Part shown: in pieces, positions 40,812 to 50,244 of the stretch | How the letters are laid out: the number at the start of each line of letters is the position of its first letter | How positions within the stretch are numbered: position 1 is the stretch's first letter | Origin: Acidovorax sp. Leaf191 | GTDB taxonomy: Bacteria > Pseudomonadota > Gammaproteobacteria > Burkholderiales > Burkholderiaceae_C | Direction: 5' to 3' | DNA length: 64,000 bases | NCBI RefSeq assembly: GCF_001424425.1 | Contig: NZ_LMPT01000012.1 | Span: 238,601-302,600 of the forward strand | Made by a program: the position numbers and the translations under genes | Notes under the pieces: model-generated | The model's database searches: none | The model's input: the letters and a program-made list of their open reading frames with translations, nothing else | What the model was told of the DNA's origin: nothing

Positions 40812-42284
40812 ATGGCCTCCACCGACGACGCACCCCCGCTCTACCTCCAGATCGGCGAACAGCTCGCGCAGCTGATCCGCAATGGCACGCTCGCGCGCGG
40901 CGAAAAGCTGCCGTCGGTGCGCGAGCTGGCCCGCCAGCACGGCGTGGCGCAGACCACGGTGGTGCAGGCCTACCACTGGCTGGAGGATGCGCGCCTGATC
41001 ACCGCGCGCCCGCGCTCGGGTTTCTTCGTGGCGGCGCGGCCGGTGAGCCTGCCCGAGCCCAGCACGCCGCGCCCCATGCGCCGCCCGCGCGAGGTGTCTG
41101 TGGACTGGCTGGGCCAGCGCATCCTGGGGCGCAACCAGCCCGAGGACATGATCTCCTTCAGCAGCGGCACGCCGGGCTTCGAGCTGTTCAACCCCGACCG
41201 CGTGCGCCGCGCCGTGGTGCGCGCCGCGCAGCGCCACCGCAACCTGCTGTGCACCTACCCCACGTCGGCGGGGCACGAGGATGCGCGCCGCGCCCTGGCG
41301 CGCTACGCCGTCGGCATGGGCTGCAGCCTGGACCCCGAGAACATCGTGGTCACCGGCGGCTGCATGGACTCCATCGCGCTGTGCCTGCGGGCCGTGACCC
41401 AGCCGGGCGACGTGGTGGCGCTGGAGTCGCCGACGCATTTTTCGTTTCTGGAGGTGCTGCAGGGCCTGCACCTGCGCGCGCTGGAGATCCCCACGCACCC
41501 GCGCCACGGTTTGTCGCTCGATGCGCTGCAGCTGGCGCTGGACACCCAGCCGGTCAAGGCCGTGATGATCGTCCCCACGCTCAGCAACCCGCTGGGCAGC
41601 TGCATGCCGCAGGCCGAGCGCAAGCGGCTGGCGCAGATGGCGGCGCGGCACGACATGGCAGTCATCGAGGACGCGATCTACAACGACCTGGTCGAGGTCG
41701 ACGAGATGCGCCGCACGGTCAAGTCGTACGACACCACGGGCCACGTGATGCTGTGCGATTCGTTTTCGAAGACGCTGGCGCCGGGGCTGCGCCTGGGCTG
41801 GCTGGAGGCCGGGCGCTGGAGCGACAAGGTGCGTGGCATCAAGGACCTGCAGGCGGGCGGGCAGTCGGCCGTGCTGGAGCTGGCGCTGGCCGACCTCATC
41901 ACCCAGGCCGGCCACGCCGCCGCCATGCGCCAGCTGCGTGCGGGCGTGGCGGCGCGCATGGACGAGGCGCGGCGGGTGATCGCATCGCACTTCCCGCAGG
42001 GCACCCGGGTGAGCGACCCGCCCGGCGGCCTCCTGATGTGGCTGGAGCTGCCACGCGCGCTCGATTCGGTGCAACTGCACGAGGCTTGTCTGGCCCGGCA
42101 AATCCTGATCGCGCCGGGCACGGTGTTCAGCACCAGCGGGCGCTTTCGCAACTGCCTGCGCATCGGGGTGGGAGGCGACTGGTCGCCCGCCCACCTGGAG
42201 GCCCTGCGCACCGTGGGCGACATGGCCACGCAGATGCTGCAGAGCCAGCGGCAGGCGGCGTATTCCAACGGCAAAAGCAAATAA
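40812..42284 (+). CDS. MocR-type (GntR/aminotransferase-like) transcriptional regulator
   Basis: A 490-residue fusion of an N-terminal GntR winged helix-turn-helix (YLQIGEQLAQLIRNGTLARGEKLPSVRELARQHGVAQTTVVQAYHWLE) and a fold type I aminotransferase-like domain. The PLP lysine is in SFSKTLAPGLRLGW (Lys320); NPLGSCMP and YPTSAGHEDARRAL are typical. MocR proteins sense PLP or amino-acid-like ligands. Neighbours are a divergent DUF2917 gene with shared operators and, 46 bp downstream, an antitoxin gene. It interrupts the his cluster between hisD and hisC. Confidence 0.9.
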   Translation: MASTDDAPPLYLQIGEQLAQLIRNGTLARGEKLPSVRELARQHGVAQTTVVQAYHWLEDARLITARPRSGFFVAARPVSLPEPSTPRPMRRPREVSVDWLGQRILGRNQPEDMISFSSGTPGFELFNPDRVRRAVVRAAQRHRNLLCTYPTSAGHEDARRALARYAVGMGCSLDPENIVVTGGCMDSIALCLRAVTQPGDVVALESPTHFSFLEVLQGLHLRALEIPTHPRHGLSLDALQLALDTQPVKAVMIVPTLSNPLGSCMPQAERKRLAQMAARHDMAVIEDAIYNDLVEVDEMRRTVKSYDTTGHVMLCDSFSKTLAPGLRLGWLEAGRWSDKVRGIKDLQAGGQSAVLELALADLITQAGHAAAMRQLRAGVAARMDEARRVIASHFPQGTRVSDPPGGLLMWLELPRALDSVQLHEACLARQILIAPGTVFSTSGRFRNCLRIGVGGDWSPAHLEALRTVGDMATQMLQSQRQAAYSNGKSK

Positions 42285-42288
42285 AATA

Positions 42289-42323
42289 CACGAACTTCGT
42301 GGGGCACGAACTTCGTGTAATAT
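42289..42323 (+). promoter_or_regulatory. Tandem palindromic operator and -10 of the toxin-antitoxin module
   Basis: CACGAACTTCGTG occurs twice, at 42289-42301 and 42305-42317, each a perfect palindrome around a central C, 16 bp apart. TAATAT at 42318-42323 fits a -10. Paired sites of this kind are what dimeric ribbon-helix-helix antitoxins bind for autoregulation. Confidence 0.8.
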
Positions 42324-42330
42324 CAACCGC

Positions 42331-42555
42331 ATGAAAAACGTCACCGTGACCATGGACGACACCGTTGCCGAATGGGTGCGCGTGGAAGCTGCCAAGCGCG
42401 GCAGCAGCGTGTCGCGCCTGCTCGGTGAATGGCTGGCCGAAAAGATGCGCCAGGAAGACGCCTACGCCCAGGCGATGCGCGAGGCGCTGGGCTTTGAATC
42501 CTGGGGCGCGTCCACGGGGCCGTACGTGCCCCGCGAGACCTTGTTCCTGCGCTGA
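42331..42555 (+). CDS. Ribbon-helix-helix antitoxin (VapB-like)
   Basis: A 74-residue protein. MKNVTVTMDDTVAEWVRVEA and SSVSRLLGEWLAEKMRQ form a CopG/Arc-type ribbon-helix-helix DNA-binding domain. The C-terminal half (ALGFESWGASTGPYVPRETLFLR) would be the toxin-binding tail. Tandem palindromes immediately upstream fit autorepression. The toxin gene starts 14 bp after the stop. Confidence 0.82.
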   Translation: MKNVTVTMDDTVAEWVRVEAAKRGSSVSRLLGEWLAEKMRQEDAYAQAMREALGFESWGASTGPYVPRETLFLR

Positions 42556-42569
42556 ATGGCGCGACACGC

Positions 42570-43022
42570 ATGAGCACCGTCCCCATCTTTGTCGATACCG
42601 AGATCCTGCTGGCCAGCGTGGACGACCGCGATGCCGAGCGCCAGGCGCGCGCCCGCGAGTGGATCAGCTTTTGCTGGCAGACGCGCAGCGGCCGCATCAG
42701 CTCGCAGGTGCTCAACGAGCTGTACAACCAGGCCATCCAGCGTTTTGATGGCCCGCAGGTGCTGCAGCAGGTGCGCGCCCAGGTGCGCCGCCTGCGCGTG
42801 TGGCTGCCGCCGCACCTCGACTCCTACACCGTGGACGGCGCCTGGGACCTGCAGGACCGCTACCGCCTGGGCTACTGGGATGCGCTCATCCTCTCGTCCG
42901 CCCACCAGCAGGGCTGCCGCTATCTGCTGACCGAGGCGCTGCCGCACGACCAGCCGCTGGACGCGGTGCGGCCCATCAACCCCTTCCTCGTTGCACCTTC
43001 AGAATTGGACACCGCCGAATGA
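42570..43022 (+). CDS. PIN-domain toxin (VapC-like ribonuclease)
   Basis: A 150-residue PIN domain. The acidic site is complete: Asp9 (IFVDTEILL), Glu50 ([10 protein letters not shown]), Asp104 ([10 protein letters not shown]) and an acidic residue near 122 (LLTEAL). Such toxins cleave RNA with Mg2+. It pairs with the antitoxin upstream. Its stop overlaps the hisC start (ATGA), which ties toxin and histidine gene translation together. The module may serve chromosomal maintenance or be a regulator; this is inference. Confidence 0.85.
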   Translation: MSTVPIFVDTEILLASVDDRDAERQARAREWISFCWQTRSGRISSQVLNELYNQAIQRFDGPQVLQQVRAQVRRLRVWLPPHLDSYTVDGAWDLQDRYRLGYWDALILSSAHQQGCRYLLTEALPHDQPLDAVRPINPFLVAPSELDTAE

Positions 43023-44146
43023 CCACCTCCGCCGCTCCATCTTCACCGCTCCAGGCCCTGGCCCGCATCCGCGCCGATGTGCGCGCCATGCACGCGTACG
43101 GCGTGCAGCCGTCCACCGGCATGCTCAAGATGGACGCGATGGAGAACCCGTTCCGCCTGCCCGCACATCTGCAGGCCGCGCTGGGCCAGCGCCTGGGGGC
43201 GCTCGCGCTCAACCGCTACCCCGGCGACCGCCTGCTGGACCTGAAGGCGTCCCTCGCCCAGTACGCCGGCCTGCCCGAGGGCTACGGTATCGTGCTGGGC
43301 AACGGCTCGGACGAACTCATCACCTTGCTGGCGCTGGCCTGCGCGCAACCCGGCACCGGTCAGCGCGCCACCATGCTCGCACCCATGCCAGGCTTCGTGA
43401 TGTACCCGCTGTCCGCGCAGCTGCAGGGCCTGGACTTCGTCGGCGTGCCGCTCACGCCGGACTTCGAGCTGGACGAGCCCGCCATGCTGGCCGCCATCGC
43501 CCAGCACAACCCCGCCATCACCTACATCGCCTACCCCAACAACCCCACGGCCACGCTGTGGGACGAGGGCGCGGTGCAGCGCATCATCGACGCCGCGGGC
43601 GCGCAGGGCGGCATCGTGGTCATGGACGAGGCCTACCAGCCGTTCGCCAGCCGCACCTTCATCGACCGCATGCGGGCCGAGCCCGCCCGCAATGCCCACG
43701 TGCTGCTGATGCGCACGCTCAGCAAGTTCGGCCTGGCGGGTGTGCGCCTGGGCTACCTCATCGGCCCCGCTGCGTTCGTGAGCGAGATCGACAAGGTGCG
43801 CCCGCCCTACAACGTGAGCGTGCTCAACTGCGAGGCCGCGCTGTTCGCCTTGGAACACGCCGAAGTGTTCGCCGAGCAGGCCGCCGAGATCCGCGCCGAG
43901 CGCACCAAGGTCCTGGCGGCCCTGCGCCAGATGCCCGGCATCGAAAAATGCTGGGACAGCGAGGCCAACATGATCCTGGTCCGCGTGGCGGATTCCGCCC
44001 GGGCGTACGACGGCATGAAAAACCGCAAGGTCCTCGTCAAGAACGTTTCTACAATGCACCCATTGCTGGCCAACTGCCTGCGCCTGACGGTCGGCGCCGC
44101 CTCCGACAACGCGCAGATGCTGGCCGCCCTGCAAGCCTCCCTATGA
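43019..44146 (+). CDS. hisC: Histidinol-phosphate aminotransferase HisC
   Basis: PLP enzyme converting imidazole-acetol phosphate to histidinol phosphate. Conserved: KMDAMENPF (substrate loop), [23 protein letters not shown], and the PLP lysine in [17 protein letters not shown] (Lys236). Length is 375 aa. ATG 43019 overlaps the PIN toxin stop, so the gene is fused to the toxin-antitoxin transcript; the usual neighbour hisD lies 2.8 kb upstream. Overlaps hisB by ATGA. Confidence 0.95.
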   Translation: MTTSAAPSSPLQALARIRADVRAMHAYGVQPSTGMLKMDAMENPFRLPAHLQAALGQRLGALALNRYPGDRLLDLKASLAQYAGLPEGYGIVLGNGSDELITLLALACAQPGTGQRATMLAPMPGFVMYPLSAQLQGLDFVGVPLTPDFELDEPAMLAAIAQHNPAITYIAYPNNPTATLWDEGAVQRIIDAAGAQGGIVVMDEAYQPFASRTFIDRMRAEPARNAHVLLMRTLSKFGLAGVRLGYLIGPAAFVSEIDKVRPPYNVSVLNCEAALFALEHAEVFAEQAAEIRAERTKVLAALRQMPGIEKCWDSEANMILVRVADSARAYDGMKNRKVLVKNVSTMHPLLANCLRLTVGAASDNAQMLAALQASL

Positions 44147-44778
44147 CTTCCTCCGCACTCGTCACCTCCACGACCACCGACCCCCTGGCCGACCGCATCG
44201 CCGAAGTCAGCCGCAACACCGCCGAGACGCGCATCCGCGTGCGCATCAACCTCGACGGCACGGGCCAGGCCAAGCTGCACACGGGCATCGGCTTCTTCGA
44301 CCACATGCTCGACCAGATCGCCCGCCACGGGCTGATCGACCTCGACATCGACTGCGAAGGCGACCTGCACATCGACGGCCACCACACGGTCGAAGACGTG
44401 GGCATCACGCTGGGCCAGGCCTTTGCGCGTGCCGTGGGCGACAAGAAGGGCATCCGCCGCTACGGCCACGCCTACGTGCCGCTCGACGAAGCGCTGTCGC
44501 GCGTGGTGGTCGATTTCTCGGGCCGCCCGGGGCTGCACATCGACGTGAAGTTCACGGCCGGCAGCATCGGCCAGCTCGATACGCAGCTGGTGTACGAGTT
44601 CTTCCAGGGCTTCGTGAACCACGCGGGCGTCACGCTGCACATCGACAACCTCAAGGGCTTCAACGCCCACCACCAGTGCGAGACCATCTTCAAAGCGTTC
44701 GGGCGCACGCTGCGCGCGGCGCTGGAGCGCGACCCGCGCTCGGCGGGCGTCATCCCGTCCACCAAGGGTTCCTTGTGA
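44143..44778 (+). CDS. hisB: Imidazoleglycerol-phosphate dehydratase HisB (monofunctional)
   Basis: Manganese enzyme that dehydrates imidazole glycerol phosphate. Metal-binding motifs [35 protein letters not shown] and [16 protein letters not shown] are present. At 211 aa there is no phosphatase domain, as usual outside enterobacteria. It starts within the hisC stop (ATGA). A family 1 repeat follows the stop. Confidence 0.96.
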   Translation: MTSSALVTSTTTDPLADRIAEVSRNTAETRIRVRINLDGTGQAKLHTGIGFFDHMLDQIARHGLIDLDIDCEGDLHIDGHHTVEDVGITLGQAFARAVGDKKGIRRYGHAYVPLDEALSRVVVDFSGRPGLHIDVKFTAGSIGQLDTQLVYEFFQGFVNHAGVTLHIDNLKGFNAHHQCETIFKAFGRTLRAALERDPRSAGVIPSTKGSL

Positions 44779-44785
44779 GTTTTTT

Positions 44786-44833
44786 GAATCAAATCAAGCG
44801 CTAGCGCTTGATGGATAAGCGCTAGCAGCTATG
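44786..44833 (-). repeat. Family 1 repeat between hisB and hisH, supplying the hisH start codon
   Basis: In the reverse sense: TTCATAGCTGCTAGCGCTT then ATCCATCAAGCGCTAGCG. TCAAGCGCTAGCGCTTGA (44794-44811) is an 18-bp perfect palindrome. GCTAGCGCTT (44800-44809) pairs with AAGCGCTAGC (44817-44826). The ATG at 44831 is the complement of the element's CAT. Confidence 0.8.
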
Positions 44834-45508
44834 AATATGGAAGCAAAAACCGTCGCAGTCGTGGACTACGGCATGGGCAACCTTCGCTCGGTGTCGCAGG
44901 CCGTTCAGGCCGCCGCCGAGGGCACCGGCTGGACCGTGGTCGTCACCCAGCGGCCCGACGACGTGCGCGCCGCACAGCGCATCGTGCTGCCAGGGCAGGG
45001 CGCCATGCCCGACTGCATGCGCGAGCTGCGCGAATCGGGCCTGCAGGAATCCGTGCTCGAAGCCGCTGCCAGCAAGCCCATGTTCGGCGTGTGCGTGGGC
45101 ATGCAGATGCTGCTGGACCACAGCGCCGAGGGGGATACCCCGGGCCTGGGCCTGATCCACGGCCGGGTGAGCAAGTTCGACCTGATCGGCCGCACCCAGC
45201 CCGACGGCAGCCGCTACAAGGTGCCGCAGATGGGCTGGAACCAGGTGCACCAGATGCCGGACGCCGGCCGTGCGGGCGCGGTGCACCCGGTCTGGGCGGG
45301 CGTGCCCGACGGCAGCTACTACTATTTCGTGCACAGCTTCTATGCGCAACCGCAAGATGCTGCGCACTGCGCGGGGCAGACCGACTACGGCGGTTTGTTC
45401 GCAGCGGCCATTGCGCGCGATAATATTTTTGCCACGCAATTCCATCCAGAGAAAAGCGCGGAGCACGGCCTGGCCCTGTACCGCAATTTCCTGCACTGGA
45501 ACCCCTGA
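44831..45508 (+). CDS. hisH: Imidazole glycerol phosphate synthase glutaminase subunit HisH
   Basis: Class I glutamine amidotransferase that supplies ammonia to HisF. The triad is Cys88 in [10 protein letters not shown] and the His-Glu of [24 protein letters not shown] starts the fold and VLPGQGAM is the oxyanion loop. Length is 225 aa. The start codon (44831, or ATG 44837) lies directly after a repeat hairpin and no SD is visible, so initiation may be weak or dependent on structure. Confidence 0.95.
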   Translation: MNMEAKTVAVVDYGMGNLRSVSQAVQAAAEGTGWTVVVTQRPDDVRAAQRIVLPGQGAMPDCMRELRESGLQESVLEAAASKPMFGVCVGMQMLLDHSAEGDTPGLGLIHGRVSKFDLIGRTQPDGSRYKVPQMGWNQVHQMPDAGRAGAVHPVWAGVPDGSYYYFVHSFYAQPQDAAHCAGQTDYGGLFAAAIARDNIFATQFHPEKSAEHGLALYRNFLHWNP

Positions 45509-45597
45509 TCCTTCCGTCCTCGTTCACCCCTTACTCCACCAGCCTGTTCGGTCCGAGCACTGACTCGTCCTTTTTTCCCGAACCCTCCACCACCACC

Positions 45598-46338
45598 ATG
45601 CTGCTCATTCCCGCCATCGATCTGAAAGACGGTCATTGCGTTCGCCTCAAGCAAGGCGATATGGACCAATCCACCACCTTCGGCGAAGACCCGGCCGCCA
45701 TGGCGCGCAAGTGGGTGGACGCAGGCGCGCGGCGCCTGCACCTGGTCGACCTGAACGGGGCGTTCGCGGGCGTGCCCAAGAACTACAGCGCCATCAAGGC
45801 CATCCTCAAGGAAGTGGGCGACGACATCCCCGTGCAGCTGGGCGGCGGCATCCGCGACCTGGACACCATCGAAAAGTACATCGACGGCGGCCTGCGCTAC
45901 GTGATCATCGGCACGGCGGCGGTCAAGAACCCCGGCTTCCTGAAGGACGCGTGCAGCGCCTTCGGCGGCCACATCATCGTGGGGCTCGACGCCAAGGACG
46001 GCAAGGTCGCCACCGATGGCTGGAGCAAGCTCACGGGGCACGAGGTCGTGGACCTGGCCAAGAAGTTCGAGGACTGGGGCGTCGAGTCCATCATCTACAC
46101 CGACATCGGCCGCGACGGCATGCTGTCGGGCATCAACATCGATGCCACCGTCAAGCTCGCGCAGGCACTGGCCATTCCGGTGATCGCATCGGGCGGCCTG
46201 TCGAACATGGCCGACATCGAGCAGCTGTGCGCCGTCGAGGGCGAGGGCGTCGAAGGCGTGATCTGCGGCCGCGCGATCTACAGCGGAGACCTCGACTTTG
46301 CGGCTGCACAGGCCCGTGCCGACGAATTGAACGGGTGA
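45598..46338 (+). CDS. hisA: ProFAR isomerase HisA
   Basis: TIM-barrel isomerase, 246 aa, converting ProFAR to PRFAR. Catalytic Asp in [12 protein letters not shown] (Asp8) and the second aspartate in [15 protein letters not shown] are visible, as is [16 protein letters not shown] 45598 begins the conserved [12 protein letters not shown]. The 89-bp gap from hisH carries no recognisable promoter or terminator. Confidence 0.96.
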   Translation: MLLIPAIDLKDGHCVRLKQGDMDQSTTFGEDPAAMARKWVDAGARRLHLVDLNGAFAGVPKNYSAIKAILKEVGDDIPVQLGGGIRDLDTIEKYIDGGLRYVIIGTAAVKNPGFLKDACSAFGGHIIVGLDAKDGKVATDGWSKLTGHEVVDLAKKFEDWGVESIIYTDIGRDGMLSGINIDATVKLAQALAIPVIASGGLSNMADIEQLCAVEGEGVEGVICGRAIYSGDLDFAAAQARADELNG

Positions 46339-46350
46339 CCCTCCCATCCG

Positions 46351-46443
46351 CCCTGAGCGGCTGCGCCGCTTGCCCCCGGGGGCACGACGCCAGTGGCCTG
46401 GCGAAGCCAGGTCCCCGGCGTCCGCTGGCCTCGGCAGCGCCCC
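46351..46443 (+). repeat. Family 2 repeat (hisA-hisF gap)
   Basis: CCCTGAGCGGCTGCGCCGCT then TGCCCCCGGGGGCACGACGC, CAGTGGCCTGGCGAAGCCAG and GTCCGCTGGCCTCGG. The inner CCTGGCGAAGCCAGG is a hairpin. Confidence 0.7.
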
Positions 46444-46472
46444 ATCCACGAATCGCTGACTGACTGACCGAC

Positions 46473-47273
46473 ATGCTCGCCAAACGCATCATCCCCTGCC
46501 TCGACGTCACCGGAGGCCGCGTGGTCAAGGGTGTCAATTTTCTGGAGCTGCGCGACGCGGGCGACCCCGTCGAGATCGCCGCGCGCTACAACGCGCAGGG
46601 CGCCGACGAGCTCACCTTCCTGGACATCACCGCCACCAGCGACGGCCGCGACCTGATCCTGCCCATCATCGAAGCGGTGGCCAGCCAGGTGTTCATTCCG
46701 CTCACGGTGGGTGGCGGCGTGCGCACGGTGGAAGACGTGCGCCGACTGCTGAACGCGGGTGCCGACAAGACCAGCTTCAACTCGGCCGCGATTGCCAACC
46801 CCGACGTGATCGATGCCGTGTCCGCCAAGTACGGCGCGCAGTGCATCGTGGTGGCCATCGACGCCAAGCGCCGCTCGGCCGAGGACGCGCAGCGCATCGG
46901 CGCCCACGGCCAGCCTGTGGGCGAAGGCTGGGACGTCTACAGCCACGGCGGCCGCAAGAACACGGGCCTGGACGTGGTGGCCTGGGCCACCGAGATGGCG
47001 CGCCGCGGCGCCGGCGAAATCCTGTTGACCAGCATGGACCGCGACGGCACCAAGGCGGGTTTTGACCTGACCCTGACCCGTGCTGTGAGCGACGCGGTCA
47101 GCGTGCCCGTGATCGCCTCGGGCGGCGTGGGCAACCTCGACCACCTGGCCGACGGCGTGCAGCAGGGCGGGGCGGACGCGGTGCTGGCGGCCAGCATTTT
47201 TCATTACGGCGAATACACCGTGGGCCAGGCCAAGGCCCGCATGGCCGAGCGCGGCATTCCTGTGCGGCTCTAG
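46473..47273 (+). CDS. hisF: Imidazole glycerol phosphate synthase cyclase subunit HisF
   Basis: TIM-barrel cyclase, partner of HisH, producing imidazole glycerol phosphate and AICAR. The N-terminus [20 protein letters not shown] includes catalytic Asp11; the second aspartate is in [16 protein letters not shown]. Phosphate loops [12 protein letters not shown] and [12 protein letters not shown] are present. Length is 266 aa. A family 2 repeat lies upstream and a family 1 repeat downstream. Confidence 0.96.
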   Translation: MLAKRIIPCLDVTGGRVVKGVNFLELRDAGDPVEIAARYNAQGADELTFLDITATSDGRDLILPIIEAVASQVFIPLTVGGGVRTVEDVRRLLNAGADKTSFNSAAIANPDVIDAVSAKYGAQCIVVAIDAKRRSAEDAQRIGAHGQPVGEGWDVYSHGGRKNTGLDVVAWATEMARRGAGEILLTSMDRDGTKAGFDLTLTRAVSDAVSVPVIASGGVGNLDHLADGVQQGGADAVLAASIFHYGEYTVGQAKARMAERGIPVRL

Positions 47274-47276
47274 GGT

Positions 47277-47326
47277 CATTGCTATTAAAAATATAGCTGC
47301 TGCCGCTTGTTCAGCCTGCGGCAGGC
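47277..47326 (+). repeat. Family 1 repeat (hisF-hisI gap)
   Basis: TTGCTATTAAAAATATAGCT then GCTGCCGCTTG. CTGCCGC (47300-47306) pairs with GCGGCAG (47318-47324). No T tract follows, so it should not terminate strongly. Confidence 0.7.
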
Positions 47327-47395
47327 CTTGAAAAAGCGTCAAACTTCGGTCGGGATGGCCCCGTCCCGGAATCCAAATCGCCGACAATCCCTTTC

Positions 47396-47785
47396 ATGAA
47401 CTGGCTCAACGAAGTGAAATGGGACGCGCAGGGCCTGGTGCCCGTCATTGCGCAGGAGCAGGGCACGGGCGACGTGCTGATGTTTGCGTGGATGAACAGC
47501 GAGGCGCTGGAGAAGACCGCTGAACTTGGCCGCGCCGTGTACTACAGCCGCTCGCGCAGCAAGCTGTGGTTCAAGGGCGAAGAGTCCGGCCACGTGCAGA
47601 CGGTGCATGAGATCCGGCTCGACTGCGACAACGACGTGGTGCTGCTCAAGGTCACCCAGCTCGGCCACGAGCCGGGCATCGCCTGCCACACAGGCCGCCA
47701 CAGCTGTTTTTTCAGCGTGCTCAAGGACGGCGCCTGGACGCCTGTCGATCCGGTCTTGAAAGACCCCGAATCCATCTACAAATAA
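47396..47785 (+). CDS. hisI: Phosphoribosyl-AMP cyclohydrolase HisI
   Basis: Zinc/magnesium hydrolase, 129 aa, opening the adenine ring of PR-AMP. Signature stretches: [33 protein letters not shown], the metal-binding [11 protein letters not shown] and the cysteines of [13 protein letters not shown]. It is separate from hisE, as usual in betaproteobacteria, and lies 8 bp from it. Confidence 0.95.
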   Translation: MNWLNEVKWDAQGLVPVIAQEQGTGDVLMFAWMNSEALEKTAELGRAVYYSRSRSKLWFKGEESGHVQTVHEIRLDCDNDVVLLKVTQLGHEPGIACHTGRHSCFFSVLKDGAWTPVDPVLKDPESIYK

Positions 47786-47793
47786 AGAGAACC

Positions 47794-48171
47794 ATGAGTT
47801 CCAACGATTCCCTCGCCCGCCTTGCGCAAGTGATCGAAAGCCGCAAGCCGGCCAACGGTGGCGACCCCGACAAGAGCTACGTCACGCGCCTGCTGCACAA
47901 GGGCCCCGACAGCTTCTTGAAGAAGATCGGCGAAGAAGCCACCGAGGTGGTGATGGCGGCGAAGGACGTGGACCATGGCGCCGACAAGTCCAAGCTGGTG
48001 TACGAGGTGGCGGACCTGTGGTTCCACTCCATGGTGGCGCTGGCCCACTACGGCCTCACGCCCGCCGACGTGCTGACCGAGCTGGAGCGCCGCGAAGGCA
48101 CCAGCGGCATCGAGGAAAAAGCCTTGCGCAAGGCCACTGCGCGTGCAGCCGACGAAGAAGGATCTCCATGA
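47794..48171 (+). CDS. hisE: Phosphoribosyl-ATP pyrophosphatase HisE
   Basis: MazG-like helical pyrophosphatase, 125 aa, acting on PR-ATP. Typical: [43 protein letters not shown] with the EExxE-type metal site, and [33 protein letters not shown] 47794 follows AAAGAGA at SD distance. Overlaps the next gene by ATGA. Confidence 0.95.
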   Translation: MSSNDSLARLAQVIESRKPANGGDPDKSYVTRLLHKGPDSFLKKIGEEATEVVMAAKDVDHGADKSKLVYEVADLWFHSMVALAHYGLTPADVLTELERREGTSGIEEKALRKATARAADEEGSP

Positions 48172-48554
48172 GCGACATCATCGACGTGACCTCCCACGAG
48201 CAACGGGCCCAGGGGCTCAAGAACATCGGCTGGGTCAGCTATGTGCTGCACCTGATCGTGGCCGTGGGCGCCGTGGTGCCCGGGGCGCAGGCCAGTGCCT
48301 TGCTGCTGGTCATTGCGCTGGTGATCGACCTGGTCAAACGCAGCGACGCCGAAGGCACGTGGCAGGCCAACCACTTCTCGTGGCGCATCCGCTCGACGAT
48401 CTGGGCGGGTGTTCTGTACGTGGTGACCTTCCCGTTCTTCCTGCTGGGATTGTTTTTGTTCAATCCCGCCTGGGTTTTGATCTCCATTTGGTTCCTGTAC
48501 CGCATCGTGCGCGGCATGCTGGCCATGAGCAAGAACCAGGCTGTGGATGCCTGA
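48168..48554 (+). CDS. DUF4870-like small membrane protein
   Basis: A 128-residue integral membrane protein with three hydrophobic stretches ([57 protein letters not shown] and [20 protein letters not shown]). The layout with the conserved tail [13 protein letters not shown] resembles DUF4870/TM proteins found after hisE in betaproteobacteria. The role is unknown. It overlaps hisE at its start and the patatin gene by 8 bp at its end, so it is part of the same transcript. Confidence 0.8.
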   Translation: MSDIIDVTSHEQRAQGLKNIGWVSYVLHLIVAVGAVVPGAQASALLLVIALVIDLVKRSDAEGTWQANHFSWRIRSTIWAGVLYVVTFPFFLLGLFLFNPAWVLISIWFLYRIVRGMLAMSKNQAVDA

Positions 48555-49617
48555 AGAAGAACCCGCAGCGCCGCCCGCGCAGCCGCAGCCCCAGCCGCGC
48601 CTGAACCTGGCCCTGCAGGGTGGGGGCTCGCATGGCGCACTGACCTGGGGCGTGCTGGACGCACTGCTCGAAGACGGGCAGTGGCACTTCGACGGCGTGA
48701 GCGGCACCAGTGCCGGCGCCATGAACGCCGTGGCCCTGGCGCATGGCTTTGCCAAGGCGGCCCACGAGCACAAGCACCCGCACGAAGCCCACCTGGCCGG
48801 CTGCCAGGAGGCGCGCAATACGCTGACCCGACTGTGGGAGGGTGTAGGCACGCTGGGCAGCCTGATGTGGGGCTCGCCCCTGTCGGCGGCCAACCCCATG
48901 ATGGGGCTGATGCGCCAGTGGCTGTCGCCCTACCAGACCAACCCGCTCGATATCAATCCGCTGCGCCGCCTGCTCGAGCGGGAGGTGGACTTCGACCTGC
49001 TGTGCACCGGGCGGCGTGCCATCACCGCCGCGGGCGGTCCCCAGGTGTTCGTCTGCGCCACCAATGTGCGCACGGGGCGCGGTGAAATCTTCTCGGGCCC
49101 CAAGCTCAGCGCGGATGCGGTGATGGCGTCGGTCTGCCTGCCGCTGCTGTTCAAGGCGGTGGAGATCGACGGCGAGCACTACTGGGACGGCGGCTACTCC
49201 GGCAACCCCGCGCTGCACCCGCTGATCTACCAGACCGAGACCTCCGACATCCTGCTGGTGCAGATCAATCCCATCGAGCACCTCGAGCTGCCCCACTCGG
49301 GCCAGGAGATCATGGAGCGCATGAACGAGGTCACCTTCAACGCCAGCCTGCTGGCCGAGATGCGCGCCATCGAGTTCGTGCGCCGCCTGCTGGCCGAGGG
49401 CAAGCTGGACCCGCGCCGCTACAAGAACGTGCGCATGCACCGCATCGACGGCGGCTCGGTGCTGGCGCCCTTCGGCGCCGACAGCAAGACGCGCGCGGAC
49501 CTGGCCTTCGTGCGCAAGCTCTTTGCCCTGGGCCGCACGGCGGGGCAGGAATGGCTGCACGCGCACCGCAAGGACGTGGGCGTGCGGCCGACCATCAAGA
49601 TCCCTGACAATGCTTGA
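48547..49617 (+). CDS. Patatin-like phospholipase family protein
   Basis: A 356-residue serine hydrolase of the patatin/RssA type. After a proline-rich start the oxyanion glycines are in NLALQGGGSHGALTWG, the nucleophile is Ser55 in VSGTSAGAMN, and the dyad aspartate is Asp214 in YWDGGYSGNP. Likely acts on membrane lipids; a specific substrate cannot be read from sequence. No signal peptide is seen. It overlaps the membrane protein gene by 8 bp, and a family 2 repeat follows. Confidence 0.9.
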   Translation: MPEEEPAAPPAQPQPQPRLNLALQGGGSHGALTWGVLDALLEDGQWHFDGVSGTSAGAMNAVALAHGFAKAAHEHKHPHEAHLAGCQEARNTLTRLWEGVGTLGSLMWGSPLSAANPMMGLMRQWLSPYQTNPLDINPLRRLLEREVDFDLLCTGRRAITAAGGPQVFVCATNVRTGRGEIFSGPKLSADAVMASVCLPLLFKAVEIDGEHYWDGGYSGNPALHPLIYQTETSDILLVQINPIEHLELPHSGQEIMERMNEVTFNASLLAEMRAIEFVRRLLAEGKLDPRRYKNVRMHRIDGGSVLAPFGADSKTRADLAFVRKLFALGRTAGQEWLHAHRKDVGVRPTIKIPDNA

Positions 49618-49619
49618 AG

Positions 49620-49750
49620 CCCCCTGTGTCGCCTGCGGCGCCTTCCCCCTCAGGGGGACGCCACCCGTGGCCTGGCGGAGCCAGTTCCACGGTGGCGCTG
49701 GCCTGGGGCGCGCCGGTTGCAATGGCTTGGGGGCTGGGCAGCGCCCGGTG
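49620..49750 (+). repeat. Family 2 repeat (patatin-hinT gap)
   Basis: CCCCTGTGTCGCCTGCGGCG, CTTCCCCCTCAGGGGGACGC, then CACCCGTGGCCTGGCGGAGC and CAGTTCCACGGTGGCGCTGG. Includes CCCCCT/AGGGGG and GTGGCCTGG/CCACGGTGG pairing. It ends about 30 bp before hinT. Confidence 0.7.
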
Positions 49751-49780
49751 AACTGTTAACTTCGTACCGACATTTTTCTC

Positions 49781-50137
49781 ATGCACGATCCGAACTGCCT
49801 TTTCTGCAAGATCATCGCGGGCCAGATTCCTTCGAAGAAGGTCTACGAGGACGAGGAAATCTTCGCCTTCCACGACATCCACCCCTGGGCGCCTGTGCAC
49901 TTTCTGATGGTGCCCAAGCGGCATATCCCTTCGATGGCGCAGGTCACCGCCGACGACGCGGGCGTGCTGGGGCGCATGATGGCGCTGGCGCCGCGGCTGG
50001 CCCTCGAGCAGGGCTGCAACCCGTATCCGGAAGGTGGCTTTCGCGTCGTGGTAAACACCGGGGTGGAAGGCGGGCAGGAGATCCACCACCTGCATGTGCA
50101 TGTGATGGGCGGCCCCCGCCCGTGGCTCAAAGGCTGA
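49781..50137 (+). CDS. hinT: HIT-family purine nucleoside phosphoramidase HinT
   Basis: Small cytoplasmic nucleotide hydrolase, 118 aa. The HIT triad is His103-x-His105-x-His107 in IHHLHVHVMGG; the N-terminal CLFCKIIAGQIPSKKVYEDE is characteristic, with the CxxC seen in Hint proteins. It is placed between the his/patatin genes and tatABC as in many Betaproteobacteria. Confidence 0.94.
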   Translation: MHDPNCLFCKIIAGQIPSKKVYEDEEIFAFHDIHPWAPVHFLMVPKRHIPSMAQVTADDAGVLGRMMALAPRLALEQGCNPYPEGGFRVVVNTGVEGGQEIHHLHVHVMGGPRPWLKG

Positions 50138-50244
50138 ACCAGGCTGACGGGTGGTGCAGGGAGATTCCCGCAGTCCGTCATGGGGCTGTGAACTCCTGCC
50201 ACGCCCCCCGTCTAAAATGATTGCAATTCGTTAGGAGATATTCC

